Source of the DNA: Actinomycetales bacterium
GTDB lineage: Bacteria > Actinomycetota > Actinomycetes > Actinomycetales > Dermatophilaceae
NCBI GenBank assembly: GCA_002748155.1
Contig: PDRO01000005.1
Location: 62,001-126,000, forward strand
Reading direction: 5' to 3'
Length of the DNA: 64,000 nt
Under the pieces are notes generated by a model. It saw only the letters and a list, made by a program, of their open reading frames with translations, did no database searches and was not told where the DNA came from. Position numbers and translations under genes: made by a program. Positions 46,200-56,639 of this stretch are shown one piece after another (positions within the stretch are counted from its first letter, which is position 1; every line of letters begins with the position of its first letter).

Positions 46200-47210
46200 T
46201 CAGCTGTCCGATGACACAGCGGTGATCTGCTCGGAGACGGAAACGACCCCTTCCACCACGCGGACTCCAGGCGTGGTCTGGGAGAACGGCACGGTCACCA
46301 GAGCGCCCGCTTTGACGGCGCGCAGTTGGCTGAGCACTGGGTCGCCTTCGAGATACGCCTTCTTGTCGTCCGCAGTGTCCCAGCTAGCGTCGGCGAGCAC
46401 GATGACATCCGGGTCGGCGGTGAGGACATCCTCCCATCTCCCGTCGCTCCAGCCGCCGTCAAGGTCAGCGAAGATGTTCTCAGCACCGATCGCGTCCATG
46501 ATGACTTGCGGCGCTCCGTTGCCCGCGCCCACGTGCGGGGGCTTGGTGCCCGAGTCGTACCAGAGCACGCGAAGCGATTGGGCGCTTCCCTTGACCGATT
46601 CCAGCGTCTTCTTCTGCTCGGCCTTGATCTCCGCAGCGCGATCTGGCACCCCGAAGGCTTCAGCGACAGTCTCGATTTCGTCCCAGATAGCCTCGAACGA
46701 CGCGTCCGGTCGCGCGGACTTGTCCGCACATCCGAAAGGGGACAGGTAGGACGCGACGCTGTCGTCGTCGAGCGCGGATTGAGAGCCTGCGACATTGTCA
46801 TCGAAAACGCGGGCGTAGGTCGCATAGACGAAGTCCGGCGTCGCCGCGACCAGTTCTTCGCGGCTGGGATACTCCTTGGCCAGGATAGGAACCTTGTCGT
46901 AGGCATCCTTCCACTGTGGAGCTACGGCATCGTCGAGATGGGCGGTACCTGCCATCGACTCTTCCAGCCCGAGCGCGAGCATGACCTCTGTCGCACCCTG
47001 ATTCAGGGTGACCGCCCGAGTGGGCGCGGCAGCGAGCGTGGACGTGTGTCCACAACTGGAGATCTCCATCGGGAATCCGGCAGCCGCCGATGCGGCCTGA
47101 GCAGTTTCGGTTTCCGGCGCACCGGTGCACCCGGCGATCAGGCTGATCACGGCGACCGCGGCGAGAACACCACGGAAGGGGGCGGCGCCGGCCCGGCGGG
47201 TCTGAATCAT
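46200..47210 (-). CDS. BtuF/FepB-like substrate-binding lipoprotein under a cobalamin riboswitch
   Basis: 336 aa, ATG at 47210 with AGAGGGAA upstream. The signal ends LIAGC (lipoprotein). The fold is that of class III binding proteins: RAVTLNQGATEVMLALGL, then MAGTAHLDDAV, ELVAATPDFVYATY, and TADPDVIVLADASW. Related subfamilies bind siderophores, corrinoids or an F420-type cofactor; the upstream cobalamin riboswitch favours a corrinoid or cobalt compound. Its permease and ATPase genes are deleted, so it must use another transporter's parts or be on the way to loss. Confidence 0.85.
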   Translation of the reverse strand: MIQTRRAGAAPFRGVLAAVAVISLIAGCTGAPETETAQAASAAAGFPMEISSCGHTSTLAAAPTRAVTLNQGATEVMLALGLEESMAGTAHLDDAVAPQWKDAYDKVPILAKEYPSREELVAATPDFVYATYARVFDDNVAGSQSALDDDSVASYLSPFGCADKSARPDASFEAIWDEIETVAEAFGVPDRAAEIKAEQKKTLESVKGSAQSLRVLWYDSGTKPPHVGAGNGAPQVIMDAIGAENIFADLDGGWSDGRWEDVLTADPDVIVLADASWDTADDKKAYLEGDPVLSQLRAVKAGALVTVPFSQTTPGVRVVEGVVSVSEQITAVSSDS

Positions 47211-47339
47211 CGTTGTTCCCTCTTCTCGCGAGATCCACTCAATCAGTCCGAAACAGCAAGAGGACACAACGACACCACGTCTGTGCGGTGTCAGCCGTCC
47301 CACGCGGCCTCGAGCCGGCCAGGCCCGGCGGGAAGGAGC

Positions 47340-47505
47340 GGTGCCCTGGCAGGTCTTCGGGCTCGTGGGCCTACCTGATGGAGTCAGGCACCTACTGGCC
47401 GTCGCTTCCCAGATCCGGCGGATCCAGTGCGTGGTGACGGCGATCGTTCCCACTCACCGCTGCGCGGCAGTCCCGGGCTTACGCCGGGTTCCCGCTTGCC
47501 TCGCC
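47340..47505 (-). promoter_or_regulatory. Cobalamin riboswitch
   Basis: Read on the minus strand. P1 arms GGCA (47500-47497) and TGCC (47352-47349) close the element. Inside, in order: GGGAACCCGGCGTAAGCCCGG with GACTGCCGCG, GGTGAGTGGGAACGA, TGGGAAGCGACGGCCAGTAGG and CCCGAAGACCTGCC. The last string with GCCAGTAGG is the adenosylcobalamin-binding core as commonly seen in actinobacteria. It ends about 135 nt before the BtuF-like ATG, so it probably represses translation or transcription of that gene when cobalamin is plentiful. Confidence 0.88.
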
Positions 47506-47789
47506 GCACCTGGATGGCTCGACGAACCAGCAACGGCCTGACCATACCGGAATGCGGCAATCGCGCCGGAACCCGTACGCGAGATCATCGCCCGCTCAGA
47601 GGGTCGAGGAGCCGTAACACCGAGGCTCAGAGGCACGACACCTGGCTCGGGTGTGCCACCATGCGAGCCATGGCACCGGTAAGCATCGAGAAGGGGTCGA
47701 CCCACACGCCGGGCCCCTGATTGCCGGACAGTCGACAACGGCACGCATTCCCAGAGAGCCGTATGCAGTGACCTGCACAGCGTGACGTG
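47506..47789. other. Non-coding stretch between riboswitch and tmRNA
   Basis: About 285 bp holding the promoter of the riboswitch transcript and the tmRNA 3' flank. I see no gene. Short open frames here are not supported by start signals. Confidence 0.6.
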
Positions 47790-47798
47790 CCACCACGG

Positions 47799-48167
47799 TG
47801 GTGGAGGTGGCGGGAATCGAACCCGCGTCCGATGACGTGACCACAGGACTTCTCCGGGCGCAGTGCGCTGATGGCGTTTCTCGGCCCCAGGGCTCGCACG
47901 CACACGTCCCCTGACAGGCCCAGCCGAGTTGGGTGTCCCGCGTGACCCCTCGGCAAGGTCACCCGGTAAGTCTCCTAACTGGCGCCAGACACTGAGTCGG
48001 AAACTAGCTCAGGCTGACGGACTTCGAGGCTCGCTCAGGCGGCGAGGGCGAAGTCGGTGCGCTTTGCGTTGGCACCTATTGGTTTGCACGGATCGTTAAC
48101 GAGATAACCGTGCGTCCTCGGCCCGCTTCTCCTGCGACGACGACCACCGTCGAAACCGATCACCCCC
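47799..48167 (-). ncRNA. ssrA: Transfer-messenger RNA (tmRNA)
   Basis: 369 nt. The 5' end GGGGGTG (48167) pairs with CACCTCC before the encoded CCA (47799), forming the tRNA-like acceptor stem. GGTTTCGAC near the 5' end and GGTTCGATTCCCGCC (T arm) near the 3' end are diagnostic. The tag reads ANAKRTDFALAA followed by a stop at about 48035. It rescues stalled ribosomes with SmpB, encoded 4 kb away on the same strand. The 3' end lies in a small palindrome (47790-47804). Confidence 0.97.
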
Positions 48168-48346
48168 ATGGGGGCGTCCACGTCACGCTGTGCAGTTGTC
48201 AAGACATCAAGTATGCCGTTCAACGCACCCTGGGGCCAGCGGATTCCCAAGCTGGCCGCACCGACCCGGTAGCCCCGGGCCGCCGGACGCAACGACCTAG
48301 GACACCGGGTGCCGCAACTCAACGCAGAACGGTCCTGCAGAAGCGG

Positions 48347-49876
48347 TCAGGATCCGGCCCGGCGCCGCTGGGCGTCCAGATCCCGGTTCAGGCCCTTGTC
48401 GTGACCGGTGGCGATCCACGCCAAGGCCACCATGGCCGTGGCGGCCAACGACGAGACCGCATTGCGGAAGTGGGCGGCATCGAAGGTCGAGTAGAAGACG
48501 AAGAAGCTGGTCACCCACAGCACCACCCGGCGCCACTTCAGCTCGGACTCGGTCATCGCCACGATGAGCCCACCCCAGAGCAGATACCAGGGGTGGATGA
48601 CCGGACCGGTGATGACGAACGCGAGCAGGATCCAGCCGAGGGTGCGCACCGGGTGTCTGGCCTTGAACCGCCAAACCAGCCAGGCCATCACCGCCAACCC
48701 GACGACAGTGCCCAGCTTTTGCATGAACCCAACGGATGCTCCGGCGGTGTCGTACCACCCCACCTGGTTGAAGACCCACTCCAAACCGGTGCCGACGGCG
48801 GTGAACGGCGCGAGCATCGAACGCACCGAGCCGGGCACACTCAACGCGGCGATCCACCCGAAGCCGAGTTGGCTGAACACACCGATGGCGATGAAGCCGA
48901 CAACGAACACCGCAACCGCCGGGACGACATGGCGCAGCACTTCGCGGTTGGTCGGCTGCTCCCAGTCGTTCGTCCGCCACGTGTGCAGTGCGGCGACAGC
49001 CAGGACGGCAGCGGCGGCGGGTTGCTTGATCGAGGCGGCGGCAGCCACGGCGAGCGCACCGACGACAAGATGGCGGGTCGCAGCCAACCACAACGCCCAC
49101 ACCATGAGCCCGATCATCAGGCTGTCATTGTGGGCACCACCGACGAAATGAAGCACCACGAGTGGGTTGAGCACGGCCAGCCAAACGGTCGATTCGCGGT
49201 CGTAGCGCAGCAACCGGGCCAATCGTGGCAGATAGACCGCGATCAACAGAACCCCGATGAAAGCCGGCACTCGCATGAGCACGGCGGACAGATAGGGGTT
49301 GTGACCGGTGAGGTCGACGACGAGGTGTTGCACCTGCAACGACAACGGTCCGTACGGCGCCGGCGTGAACTGCCAGAAGTGGTCGACCTGTTCGGCAAAC
49401 GGCCCGTCGAGCACAGCTGGTCCGTACTCGTACGGGTTGATGCCGCGATCCACCATCTCGCCCTGCGCGGCATACGAATAGGAGTCGAACGAGAGCAACG
49501 GTGGCGCGGCAAGCAGCGGCACGCTCCACAACCAGATCGTGCCCCGGGTCAGCCCGGGGCGGACGGCGGCAGGACGGAGCCGCAGCCAAGCGTCCAGCAG
49601 GATCACGACACCAAGGACGATCAACGTCGTGGCGATGATCCGGCCGGCGTTCGTCGTCTGCAAGAGACCCAGGATCGGCACGTCCCGAAACGGGTTGGCC
49701 GGTGGGAGCGCGGCCGGCGAGAAGCTGCCGATCGCGATCAGCAGAGTGCCCGCCATGCCGTATCGGGTGATCCTGTCACCCCAGGCATGCCGGATGTCGC
49801 CGAGTTCACGCCGGACACGGCCAGGCCAACGCATGAGCAGCTCGTGGGCGATATCGCGCCCTTGCTGCACCGTCAT
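48347..49876 (-). CDS. Polyprenol-phosphomannose-dependent alpha-1,6-mannosyltransferase (MptB-like, GT-C)
   Basis: 509 aa, ATG at 49876 with AGGGG upstream, about 12 membrane segments. The outside loop FDSYSYAAQGEMVDRGINPYEYGP has the paired acidic residues of GT-C enzymes; HNDSLMIGLMVWAL and VIHPWYLLWGG are conserved in MptA/MptB. In mycobacteria and corynebacteria this family extends the lipomannan backbone. The presence suggests a lipomannan-type lipoglycan here. A GTG/ATG choice does not affect the call. Confidence 0.87.
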   Translation of the reverse strand: MTVQQGRDIAHELLMRWPGRVRRELGDIRHAWGDRITRYGMAGTLLIAIGSFSPAALPPANPFRDVPILGLLQTTNAGRIIATTLIVLGVVILLDAWLRLRPAAVRPGLTRGTIWLWSVPLLAAPPLLSFDSYSYAAQGEMVDRGINPYEYGPAVLDGPFAEQVDHFWQFTPAPYGPLSLQVQHLVVDLTGHNPYLSAVLMRVPAFIGVLLIAVYLPRLARLLRYDRESTVWLAVLNPLVVLHFVGGAHNDSLMIGLMVWALWLAATRHLVVGALAVAAAASIKQPAAAAVLAVAALHTWRTNDWEQPTNREVLRHVVPAVAVFVVGFIAIGVFSQLGFGWIAALSVPGSVRSMLAPFTAVGTGLEWVFNQVGWYDTAGASVGFMQKLGTVVGLAVMAWLVWRFKARHPVRTLGWILLAFVITGPVIHPWYLLWGGLIVAMTESELKWRRVVLWVTSFFVFYSTFDAAHFRNAVSSLAATAMVALAWIATGHDKGLNRDLDAQRRRAGS

Positions 49877-50096
49877 CGCAAGCCCCTGTCAGCTGGCCTC
49901 ACCCGGTGTCACGTAATCGACACCTGACTGTCACGATACCCTCACAAGTCGGGTCGAAACGTCAGGCACGCGTGTCCCCGACGGGCTCGCCGAATCGTGA
50001 TCCGGCCCGGCTTGTGCTCACCGTAGCCACGGGATTGTTCAGTCAGTTACCCGGCTTCGACGCTGCCCTGAACTGCTCACCTGGGGTCCGGGTCGC

Positions 50097-52151
50097 TCAC
50101 CAGGAGCCCGAGCGCGAGCCGCCGACACCGCCACCGGAGAAACTGCCGCCACTACTGAATCCGGACTTGCCGGAGGAGCCGGGAGTCGACGTGAAGGTGC
50201 CACTCGCAGCAGTCGCGAACGAGTCGACAGCTGACGTGATCGAACCGAAATCAGGGATGGAGCGTCCGTGGTAGCGATACCAGCTAGGCATCGCGACCGG
50301 GTGACCGGCTGCCGCAGCGGCGGCCGCGACCTCCTCGAACACCTGGGCCCAGCGCTCGGACACGCCGAAGACGATGGCGTACGGCAGGAACGCGCTGAAG
50401 ATCTGCTGCGCCTCTTCCCACTTGATCTGATTCGCCTCGGCTGTCTCCAGATAGCGCTTGAACCCTAGTGATTGGGCCAGCACAGCCGAGCCTTCTGCGG
50501 TCTTGGCGGCCATCCGGCCTCCGAGAATCTGGACGATAACACCTGCGAGGACTAGGCTGCCACCCAGCATCCAGCCGCTGCTGATCGGCAGATCGAAACC
50601 GGCCGCGCGGTCGATCTGGGAGGACCCGTTTCCGAAGAAGATCCCGGTCGCCAACCCACAGGAGGACAGCGCGAATCCCAGACCATGCCAGCGCCCCCGC
50701 TGGGAGCTGGGAGACTTGCGGAACCATCCCCGTTGCAACGCCTCGTCGTACATCAGCCCCTTGACCGATTCGAGGGTGCTCGCGAACCGGTTCTTCAACG
50801 ACGACAACTTGATTTCGGTGCCGGTCGCGAAGACCGATCGGAGTAGCTTCTCCTCGTAAGGCCGCAACGGAGGATCGGCCGTGGCCGCATCAGAGAACAA
50901 CCGCGTGAGCTGCCAATCGGTGCGCGAGAGGATGCCCCCACTTTGGATTTCCTCGATCTGCAGATAGCCACGCACCGATAAATCGATCAGGGTGGCCGAA
51001 ACGTCGACAGTGTCGGCCCTCTCGTCCACGATCGTGCCGACCAGACCAGGCTGCACCCCGGGCGGCGGAGTGAACTGGACGGCGAACGTGCTCGGTGCGG
51101 TCCGGGTAACCGGGGCGTCCGGTGACTCCGCTCCGTGCCGTCGGCGTCCGCGCCGTCCCATTCGCCCGGCCGCCCCAGGTGTGAGTCCCGGCGTCAGTCC
51201 GGCATACCACTCGTCGCGACCCCGAGTAGCCACGAGCGCACCCATCCCACCGATAGCGAGCAGGGGCGCCAGCACCGCACCCGCGAGGGTGGCGACAGTC
51301 ACTGCCTTGGCGGGATTTGCGTCCATCAACTCGCCGCCGGTAACGGTGCCGCGACGCAGGTCGGGCGCGATCTCACGGAATGCCCCGAGCGGGTACTTCA
51401 GCGCGATCGTCAGGTCCTCGTTGGCCGATAGGAATGTCACCATGAAGGTCGACGGGTTGCCGGCCACCGCATTGAAACAGTCTTGTCCGTCGTGTTCACA
51501 ACGCACGTCGAGGGCTGCTGCTGGTGCGCCGACCTGCAGCTCGACACGGGACTTCTCCACCGAGTCGTCCTTGAAAACGTTGTAGAAGAACTCGGCCTCG
51601 TCGCGGTCGGCGAAGGCGTTCATGACATTGGCCAGGTGATAGCGCACGTCATAGCGGTGAGTCCCCCGGACGGTCTGGTCCGGTGAACCGATCCGTAGCA
51701 CCGCCGCACCTGCCTGTTCCTCAACCAGCAAATCGGTTGGTGCACCCGTGGAACTGGACACGGTGACGTCACTGATCGCGTAGGAACGGAACATGTGGGG
51801 ATCGTCTGTCTCTTGTCGCACGACGACGCCCCGCAGGATGCCGTGGCGTTCACCGGCGTTCGGGTCAAAGGTGTAGGAGATCTGCTCATGGACGGTCACC
51901 CCGCCGTCCGGATCGAGATCGAAACTCGAGGTGAAATCCATCGTGTCGGCCATCGGCAGCAGGCCGGGCACCACAGCTGCGGCCGGCCACGCCGCCAACG
52001 CCGGGGCGCCGCCCGCCGGGGTGCGCCCGGCATCGGCGTATGCCGGGCGCAGGCTCGCGGCGAACGCACCGGCCCCGGTGCACACGAACACCACGAAAGC
52101 GACCACACCGGCCGCGAGCGTCCGCACTACGGTTCGAGAGATCGGGCTCAT
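50097..52151 (-). CDS. DUF2207 membrane protein
   Basis: 684 aa from ATG at 52151 (GGAG upstream, ATGA overlap with smpB). A signal peptide is followed by the DUF2207 beta domain ([32 protein letters not shown]), a membrane helix near residues 290-315, a cytoplasmic region with two more hydrophobic segments near 500-555, and a Gly/Ser-rich tail ending SRSGSW. These proteins are common in actinobacteria and of unknown role. Coupling to smpB is probably positional only. Confidence 0.85.
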   Translation of the reverse strand: MSPISRTVVRTLAAGVVAFVVFVCTGAGAFAASLRPAYADAGRTPAGGAPALAAWPAAAVVPGLLPMADTMDFTSSFDLDPDGGVTVHEQISYTFDPNAGERHGILRGVVVRQETDDPHMFRSYAISDVTVSSSTGAPTDLLVEEQAGAAVLRIGSPDQTVRGTHRYDVRYHLANVMNAFADRDEAEFFYNVFKDDSVEKSRVELQVGAPAAALDVRCEHDGQDCFNAVAGNPSTFMVTFLSANEDLTIALKYPLGAFREIAPDLRRGTVTGGELMDANPAKAVTVATLAGAVLAPLLAIGGMGALVATRGRDEWYAGLTPGLTPGAAGRMGRRGRRRHGAESPDAPVTRTAPSTFAVQFTPPPGVQPGLVGTIVDERADTVDVSATLIDLSVRGYLQIEEIQSGGILSRTDWQLTRLFSDAATADPPLRPYEEKLLRSVFATGTEIKLSSLKNRFASTLESVKGLMYDEALQRGWFRKSPSSQRGRWHGLGFALSSCGLATGIFFGNGSSQIDRAAGFDLPISSGWMLGGSLVLAGVIVQILGGRMAAKTAEGSAVLAQSLGFKRYLETAEANQIKWEEAQQIFSAFLPYAIVFGVSERWAQVFEEVAAAAAAAGHPVAMPSWYRYHGRSIPDFGSITSAVDSFATAASGTFTSTPGSSGKSGFSSGGSFSGGGVGGSRSGSW

Positions 52152-52627
52152 CGGCTGCTCCACGTGTGTCGGGCGTGCATGGCACGTTCAGCTTCGCGCT
52201 GGTCTTGACGCTCTCGCAGAGCATGGCGTTTGTCATATTGCCGCTTGCCGGTGGCCAACGCGATCTCAACCTTGGCACGGCCATCTTTGAAGTAGATCGC
52301 CAGGGGCACGATGGTGCGCCCCTTCTCGCGGGTCTTGGTGGCGATCTTCTCGAGCTCGGCCCGGTGCAACAGCAGCTTCCGGCGCCGACGAGGGGCATGG
52401 TTGGTCCAGGTGCCTTGGGTGTATTCAGGGATGTGCACTCCCTCGAGCCACAGCTCGTCACCAGAAAACTGAGCGAAGCCGTCGACGAGTGAACACCGCC
52501 CAGCGCGCAGGGCCTTCACCTCGGTGCCCATGAGCGCCAAACCGGCCTCGAAGGTGTCCTCGATGTGGTAGTCGTGGCGGGCTTTGCGATTGCTCGCAAC
52601 CACCCCACGACCGCGTTGTTTGGCCAC
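52148..52627 (-). CDS. smpB: SsrA-binding protein SmpB
   Basis: 159 aa from GTG at 52627 with GAGGAAGGA upstream. Oligonucleotide-binding-fold marks: [60 protein letters not shown], and a C-terminal basic tail [21 protein letters not shown] that sits in the mRNA channel. It brings tmRNA to stalled ribosomes. It follows ftsEX as in most actinobacteria. Confidence 0.96.
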   Translation of the reverse strand: MAKQRGRGVVASNRKARHDYHIEDTFEAGLALMGTEVKALRAGRCSLVDGFAQFSGDELWLEGVHIPEYTQGTWTNHAPRRRRKLLLHRAELEKIATKTREKGRTIVPLAIYFKDGRAKVEIALATGKRQYDKRHALRERQDQREAERAMHARHTWSSR

Positions 52628-52860
52628 CGCGCGTCCTTCCTCGCAGCGCGGCCAGACGCTGACCGCATCACTCCACGCTACCCCGGGATGCCGTTGGCTC
52701 CCGGGTTTTCGGACCGGCCACGATCTGCTCCGTGCACACCCGGCAAACCCGTCCCCCGCGCGCTGTTCCCACAGCGACGGTCCCTCATCGCGAGTACCGA
52801 CCACTGTCGAGCAGTTACTCACGCTGGGCGGCGCGGAAGCCGCTGCTCAGTCGCGACCAA

Positions 52861-53775
52861 TCAAACCCGTAGGTACCTGCGGAGCGTGAACCACGAGGTG
52901 GTCATCGCCAGCACGACCACCCCCGCGAGAATCATCGGCCCGACGAACATGACGTCTTCGACTCCGATGAAGGCCGTCCCGACCAGGGCCTTGGACAGAT
53001 ACTCACCGACTCCGTAGTGGACGGTGGCATGCAACAGTCCGAGGGCCAGTCCAGCCCCGAGGACGGCCGAGATGACCGTTTCCATGACGAAGGGCAGCTG
53101 GATGGTCGAGTTGGAGGCCCCGACCAGACGCATGATCGAAGTCTCGCGCCGGCGAGAGAACGCGGTCTGACGGATCGTCGTGGCCATCAACAACACGGCG
53201 CAGAGCACCATGAGCGCCGAGAGTGCGATGGCCGCCCACGACACCACGCTCATAAAGGCGAAGAAGCGCTCGAGCACCCTTTTCTGGTCTTGTACGCTGC
53301 CCACCCCTGGCGCCCCGGTGAAACTGCTCGCGATGACGTCGAACTTCGTCGGGTCGGTCAACGACACCCGGAAGGAGTCGGCGAACGCGACCTTGGTCGC
53401 ACCTTCGGCCAGCGGGCTGTTCTTGAACTGTTCCTGGAAGCGGGCGAAAGCCTGGTCCTGGGTCTCGTAGAAGACTTCCTTGACCGGTGGCCTCATCTGC
53501 TCCAGCTGCGCTCGGATCTGCTGGCGCTGCACGTCCGTGGTCACCTTGCCGCCGCACGCGGCATACTGCGTGCCTTCGACACAGAGATAGATCGACACCT
53601 GGACCCGGTCGTACCAGTAGTCCTTCATCGTGTCGACCTGGCGCTGGGCCAGCAGCCCCAGACCGAGAAGGTACATCGAGATCATCGTGACCAGGACGAC
53701 CGAGACAGCCATCGAGAGGTTGCGCCGCAGACCGGCAGAGATTTCACTGAACAGGAATCCGAGTTGCACGTTCAC
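52861..53775 (-). CDS. ftsX: Cell division protein FtsX
   Basis: 304 aa, GTG at 53775 overlapping the ftsE stop (GTGA). Four membrane segments with the large outside loop between the first two (about residues 45-170, two cysteines), and [16 protein letters not shown], the conserved cytoplasmic motif. FtsX passes FtsE ATPase movement to an outside peptidoglycan hydrolase activator. Confidence 0.95.
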   Translation of the reverse strand: MNVQLGFLFSEISAGLRRNLSMAVSVVLVTMISMYLLGLGLLAQRQVDTMKDYWYDRVQVSIYLCVEGTQYAACGGKVTTDVQRQQIRAQLEQMRPPVKEVFYETQDQAFARFQEQFKNSPLAEGATKVAFADSFRVSLTDPTKFDVIASSFTGAPGVGSVQDQKRVLERFFAFMSVVSWAAIALSALMVLCAVLLMATTIRQTAFSRRRETSIMRLVGASNSTIQLPFVMETVISAVLGAGLALGLLHATVHYGVGEYLSKALVGTAFIGVEDVMFVGPMILAGVVVLAMTTSWFTLRRYLRV

Positions 53776-54650
53776 TCTCCCCGCTCATCGGGTGTCTCGT
53801 CGGCGCCACCGACCGTGATGGGCTCCGGACCGGGCGAGGTATGCCGTCGTCGTCGGCCCAGTCGCCAACCCCGGCGGCGAGTGGTCGGGGTGCTCTCGGC
53901 GGCCAAGGTGTCGGGGAGCTCTCCAGCCACTTCCTCGGAGACCGAAACAACCGGGATGGCTGAGGTCGTGTCCCCGTAGGTACCGTCAGCCTCGTCGCGC
54001 ACGATCTTGCCGGCGTCGAGTTCAATGACCCGCTTGCGGAACTCGTTCACGATCTCGTGATCGTGGGTGGCGACGACGACAGTCGTGCCCGAGCGGTTGA
54101 TCCGATCGAGCAGCCGGACGATCTCGCGGCTGGTGGACGGATCGAGGTTGCCGGTGGGCTCGTCGGCAAGCAGGATCGAGGGCTTGTTGACGATGGCACG
54201 GGCGATCGCGACACGCTGCTGCTCACCACCGGAGAGCTGATGGGGCAGCCGCTTCTCCTTGCCGGACAACCCGACGATGCGCAGCGTCTCTGGCAGGGTC
54301 TGGCGGATCACCGAGCGGGACTTGCCGATGACCTGCAAAGCGAAAGCGACGTTCTGAGAGACGGTCTTGTTGGGCAGCAGCCGGAAGTCCTGGAAGACGG
54401 TGCCGATGTCGCGGCGTAGCATCGGCACCTGCCGATCCGGCAATTGCCGCAGGTCGCGCCCCGCGACGAGCACCCGGCCGCTGGTGGCCCCCTCCTCGCG
54501 GATGGCCAAGCGCAGCAGGGTCGACTTGCCGGAGCCGGAGCTGCCGACGACAAAGACGAACTCGCCACGCTCGATCTCCAGACTCACTCCGTCCAGCGCC
54601 GGTCGTGTGGCCGTCGGGTAGGTCTTGGTGACGGTGTCGAAGAGGATCAT
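53772..54650 (-). CDS. ftsE: Cell division ATP-binding protein FtsE
   Basis: 292 aa, ATG at 54650. Walker [10 protein letters not shown], signature LSGGEQQRV, Walker [13 protein letters not shown] and H-loop VVATHD are intact; the opening [12 protein letters not shown] is typical. It is about 60 residues longer than the usual FtsE (near 229): the extra C-terminus is Thr/Ser- and acid-rich with a basic [12 protein letters not shown] patch. First gene of ftsE-ftsX-smpB. Confidence 0.95.
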   Translation of the reverse strand: MILFDTVTKTYPTATRPALDGVSLEIERGEFVFVVGSSGSGKSTLLRLAIREEGATSGRVLVAGRDLRQLPDRQVPMLRRDIGTVFQDFRLLPNKTVSQNVAFALQVIGKSRSVIRQTLPETLRIVGLSGKEKRLPHQLSGGEQQRVAIARAIVNKPSILLADEPTGNLDPSTSREIVRLLDRINRSGTTVVVATHDHEIVNEFRKRVIELDAGKIVRDEADGTYGDTTSAIPVVSVSEEVAGELPDTLAAESTPTTRRRGWRLGRRRRHTSPGPEPITVGGADETPDERGE

Positions 54651-55239
54651 CGGCTACGTCTTCCCTGGTCGTGTCTACTCGGGTCGTCTGGCCACGGCCT
54701 TCGCGGCTGAACCACCCTTGAGGTTCTCACGGGTCCAAAGCGAACCCATCGCGGACCTGAAAGCGCATGCGCACCCACGTCCCCTGACACCGAGGGTAAC
54801 CGTGTGGCCTGCGAAACCTGAGTTACTCGCGTGGCGGGCGTGGCGGAACGGTCGTTCTTGACCGTACTCCCGTACTCCCGTGGCTGTTTGCCCATACGGC
54901 TGGAGCACCAACCGCAGTCAGGGCCGGGGCCGGCCCCAAGCCAGAGTCCTACCCGCCAGGCTTCAGTCGTCTGCTGGGCGGCCGTGTGGATGAGAGTGCG
55001 GAGTTGAGCTCGAATGCACCGATGGGTGAGCGGGGTGATCGCGTCGTGACGTGAGAATCGGTGTTGTCTGGGCCAGGATTCGACTGCGACGCGAAGGGCA
55101 TCTCGTTGATGTGATTCCGTCGCGCTCTTGACCGGGCGTGGATCGAGGTCGATGATCTCAGTCTGGTGTCCTTGGCCGAGATGGCCGCAGGCGCGAGCAG
55201 CCTGGTCGCCGACGCGGTCACGACGGCCCACCGTCTGGT
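54651..55239. other. Non-coding stretch, left edge of the accessory island
   Basis: The first ~200 bp should hold the ftsE promoter. The rest is GC-rich with no credible gene in six frames; only antisense-like open frames without start signals. Probably decayed island sequence. Confidence 0.5.
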
Positions 55240-55492
55240 GACAGTTTCGTGTAGGTCACCACACGGTCGGTCCAGGAGTGCCGGGATTTAGAGCCAAGGT
55301 AGCGGTAGTCGGCAATCATCCGTTGGTTTGGCGCGTTTCGGTGCTGTTTCGCAGGCAAGGGCCCCACGTTTAGTAGGTTCGGCCGCAAGTAGCGCCTGCG
55401 CAGGTACCATTTCCGGCCGAACCTGCTAAATGCGGGGCGAGGCCCGCCGCCTCGCGACGGTTTCGTGCAGCTCACCACACCGTCGACCCAGA
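55240..55492. repeat. Inverted-repeat element flanked by 36-bp direct repeats
   Basis: Two 36-bp direct repeats (55240-55275 and 55457-55492, 30 of 36 identical) flank a large inverted repeat. Its arms 55361-55385 and 55414-55438 match over 22 of 25 bp with a 28-nt loop. The whole looks like a small non-autonomous mobile element or the remains of one. No transposase is inside. Confidence 0.7.
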
Positions 55493-55565
55493 AAGGTCGG
55501 TGGATTGAGGCTAAGCTCGCTGATACTCGCGGACTAGCGATACATCACGTGCCTTCGTGGATTAT

Positions 55566-56282
55566 TCATCGTTTAGGCAAGCCGTTGCGTGCGCTTCTAA
55601 TGGCAACCTTCTGCTCGTCACTCATGCGGTGGGATTCAAGCATTTTTTGATAGGCTTTGCGACGAGTCCAAGGATCGATATCTGGTCGCGCCAGCTCGAC
55701 CAACGCAAGGTCGTAATAGTCGATCGCCGCAGTCGCGTACAACCACGCACATGCCATCTTGACGTAGTAGGCATCGCTTTCTAGCTGGCGTAGGTGCTGA
55801 AGAACTTCATCTATATGCGCGTCATCTAGAAAATTCGACATCATGGCAATAACGCCGTAGCGCGCGACAAACTCTCGATCGTCTCGCGTCGCGTCCAGGG
55901 CAAACTGCCAGTATTCTGGCGCGGCAAAACGCGGCCTTCTCTCGACAAACGCGTCGATTTCCGCCCAAGAATCGGTCTTTCCGAGGTAGTTTCTAGCCAG
56001 CGCGATGTGCTCCTGGGCCGAGAGCTTGACGGAATTTAAGACCAGTCCTGCCAACATGACTTCTTCAAAAACCCGCCCGTCGGCTTCGGCCAAGAAACGC
56101 TTAGCGTCGCCGACGCCCGACATAGTTCTTGCCAACTGGCGCGCCAGGCGACGCAGGTCCGGGACTCGCACGCCAATAACTTCTTTGCTGGTGTTGACTA
56201 CCTTCTTATTGAACGCAGCATACTCTTCGTTACCACGCGCCAACTCGCGCAGGCGGCTACGCCAATCCTTGTTTCCGTCCAT
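55566..56282 (-). CDS. DNA alkylation repair protein (AlkD-like HEAT fold)
   Basis: 238 aa. ATG at 56282. Family marks: NKKVVNTSKEVIGVRVPDLRRLARQLAR, DGRVFEEVMLAGLVL, ADSWAEIDAF-like (here TDSWAEID), AIMMSNFLDD and YYVKMACAWLYA. AlkD-type glycosylases remove bulky or charged N3/N7-alkyl bases without flipping them. Base composition is visibly lower in GC than the neighbours (many A/T third positions), a sign of transfer. Confidence 0.8.
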   Translation of the reverse strand: MDGNKDWRSRLRELARGNEEYAAFNKKVVNTSKEVIGVRVPDLRRLARQLARTMSGVGDAKRFLAEADGRVFEEVMLAGLVLNSVKLSAQEHIALARNYLGKTDSWAEIDAFVERRPRFAAPEYWQFALDATRDDREFVARYGVIAMMSNFLDDAHIDEVLQHLRQLESDAYYVKMACAWLYATAAIDYYDLALVELARPDIDPWTRRKAYQKMLESHRMSDEQKVAIRSARNGLPKR

Positions 56283-56639
56283 CGTTCTTCCTGTCGGCGC
56301 TACGCGGCTCTTCCTGCGTGATAGGGCATTTCGGTGGGCTGGTTATGGCTCACCCGCGATGGCGGGTACAGGCCCAGCGTATGCGTCGAGCGTGGCGTTG
56401 CGGGAGTCCGAGCGTCGTGTCCATGGTGTGTGGCTAACCGGTCGCGCCCCTGGCTGTCGCGGGACTTGCCTGCCACGTGTCCGGTGAGGCCAGCGATGCG
56501 ACTAACAAGGGTGAAGTCGTTGGGTCGTGCGCGGACTCGGGCCCCGAAGCCGTATTCCATCGTCAGGCCGCTTTGCTCAACGTTACAAAGAGACCACCCG
56601 CCGCCACAGTGGAGGCCCCTATCAGCGACACCGGTGTGG
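56283..56639. other. Non-coding stretch between AlkD-like and TetR genes
   Basis: 357 bp with no gene I can support. An 86-codon minus-strand frame (56300-56560) has no recognisable domain. Confidence 0.5.

Noticed and set aside
47454..47903. Short minus-strand frames over riboswitch and tmRNA
   Set aside because: The region is explained by structured RNAs; no ribosome-binding site or domain supports coding.
48168..48240. Strong promoter for ssrA
   Set aside because: A TTGACA is present on the minus strand near 48207, but no acceptable -10 box at 16-18 nt; not listed as a feature.
48110..49927. 605-codon plus-strand open frame across mptB
   Set aside because: It is antisense to a clear GT-C membrane enzyme and to tmRNA, rich in Arg/His/Gln/Pro, without domains; typical of shadow frames in high-GC DNA.
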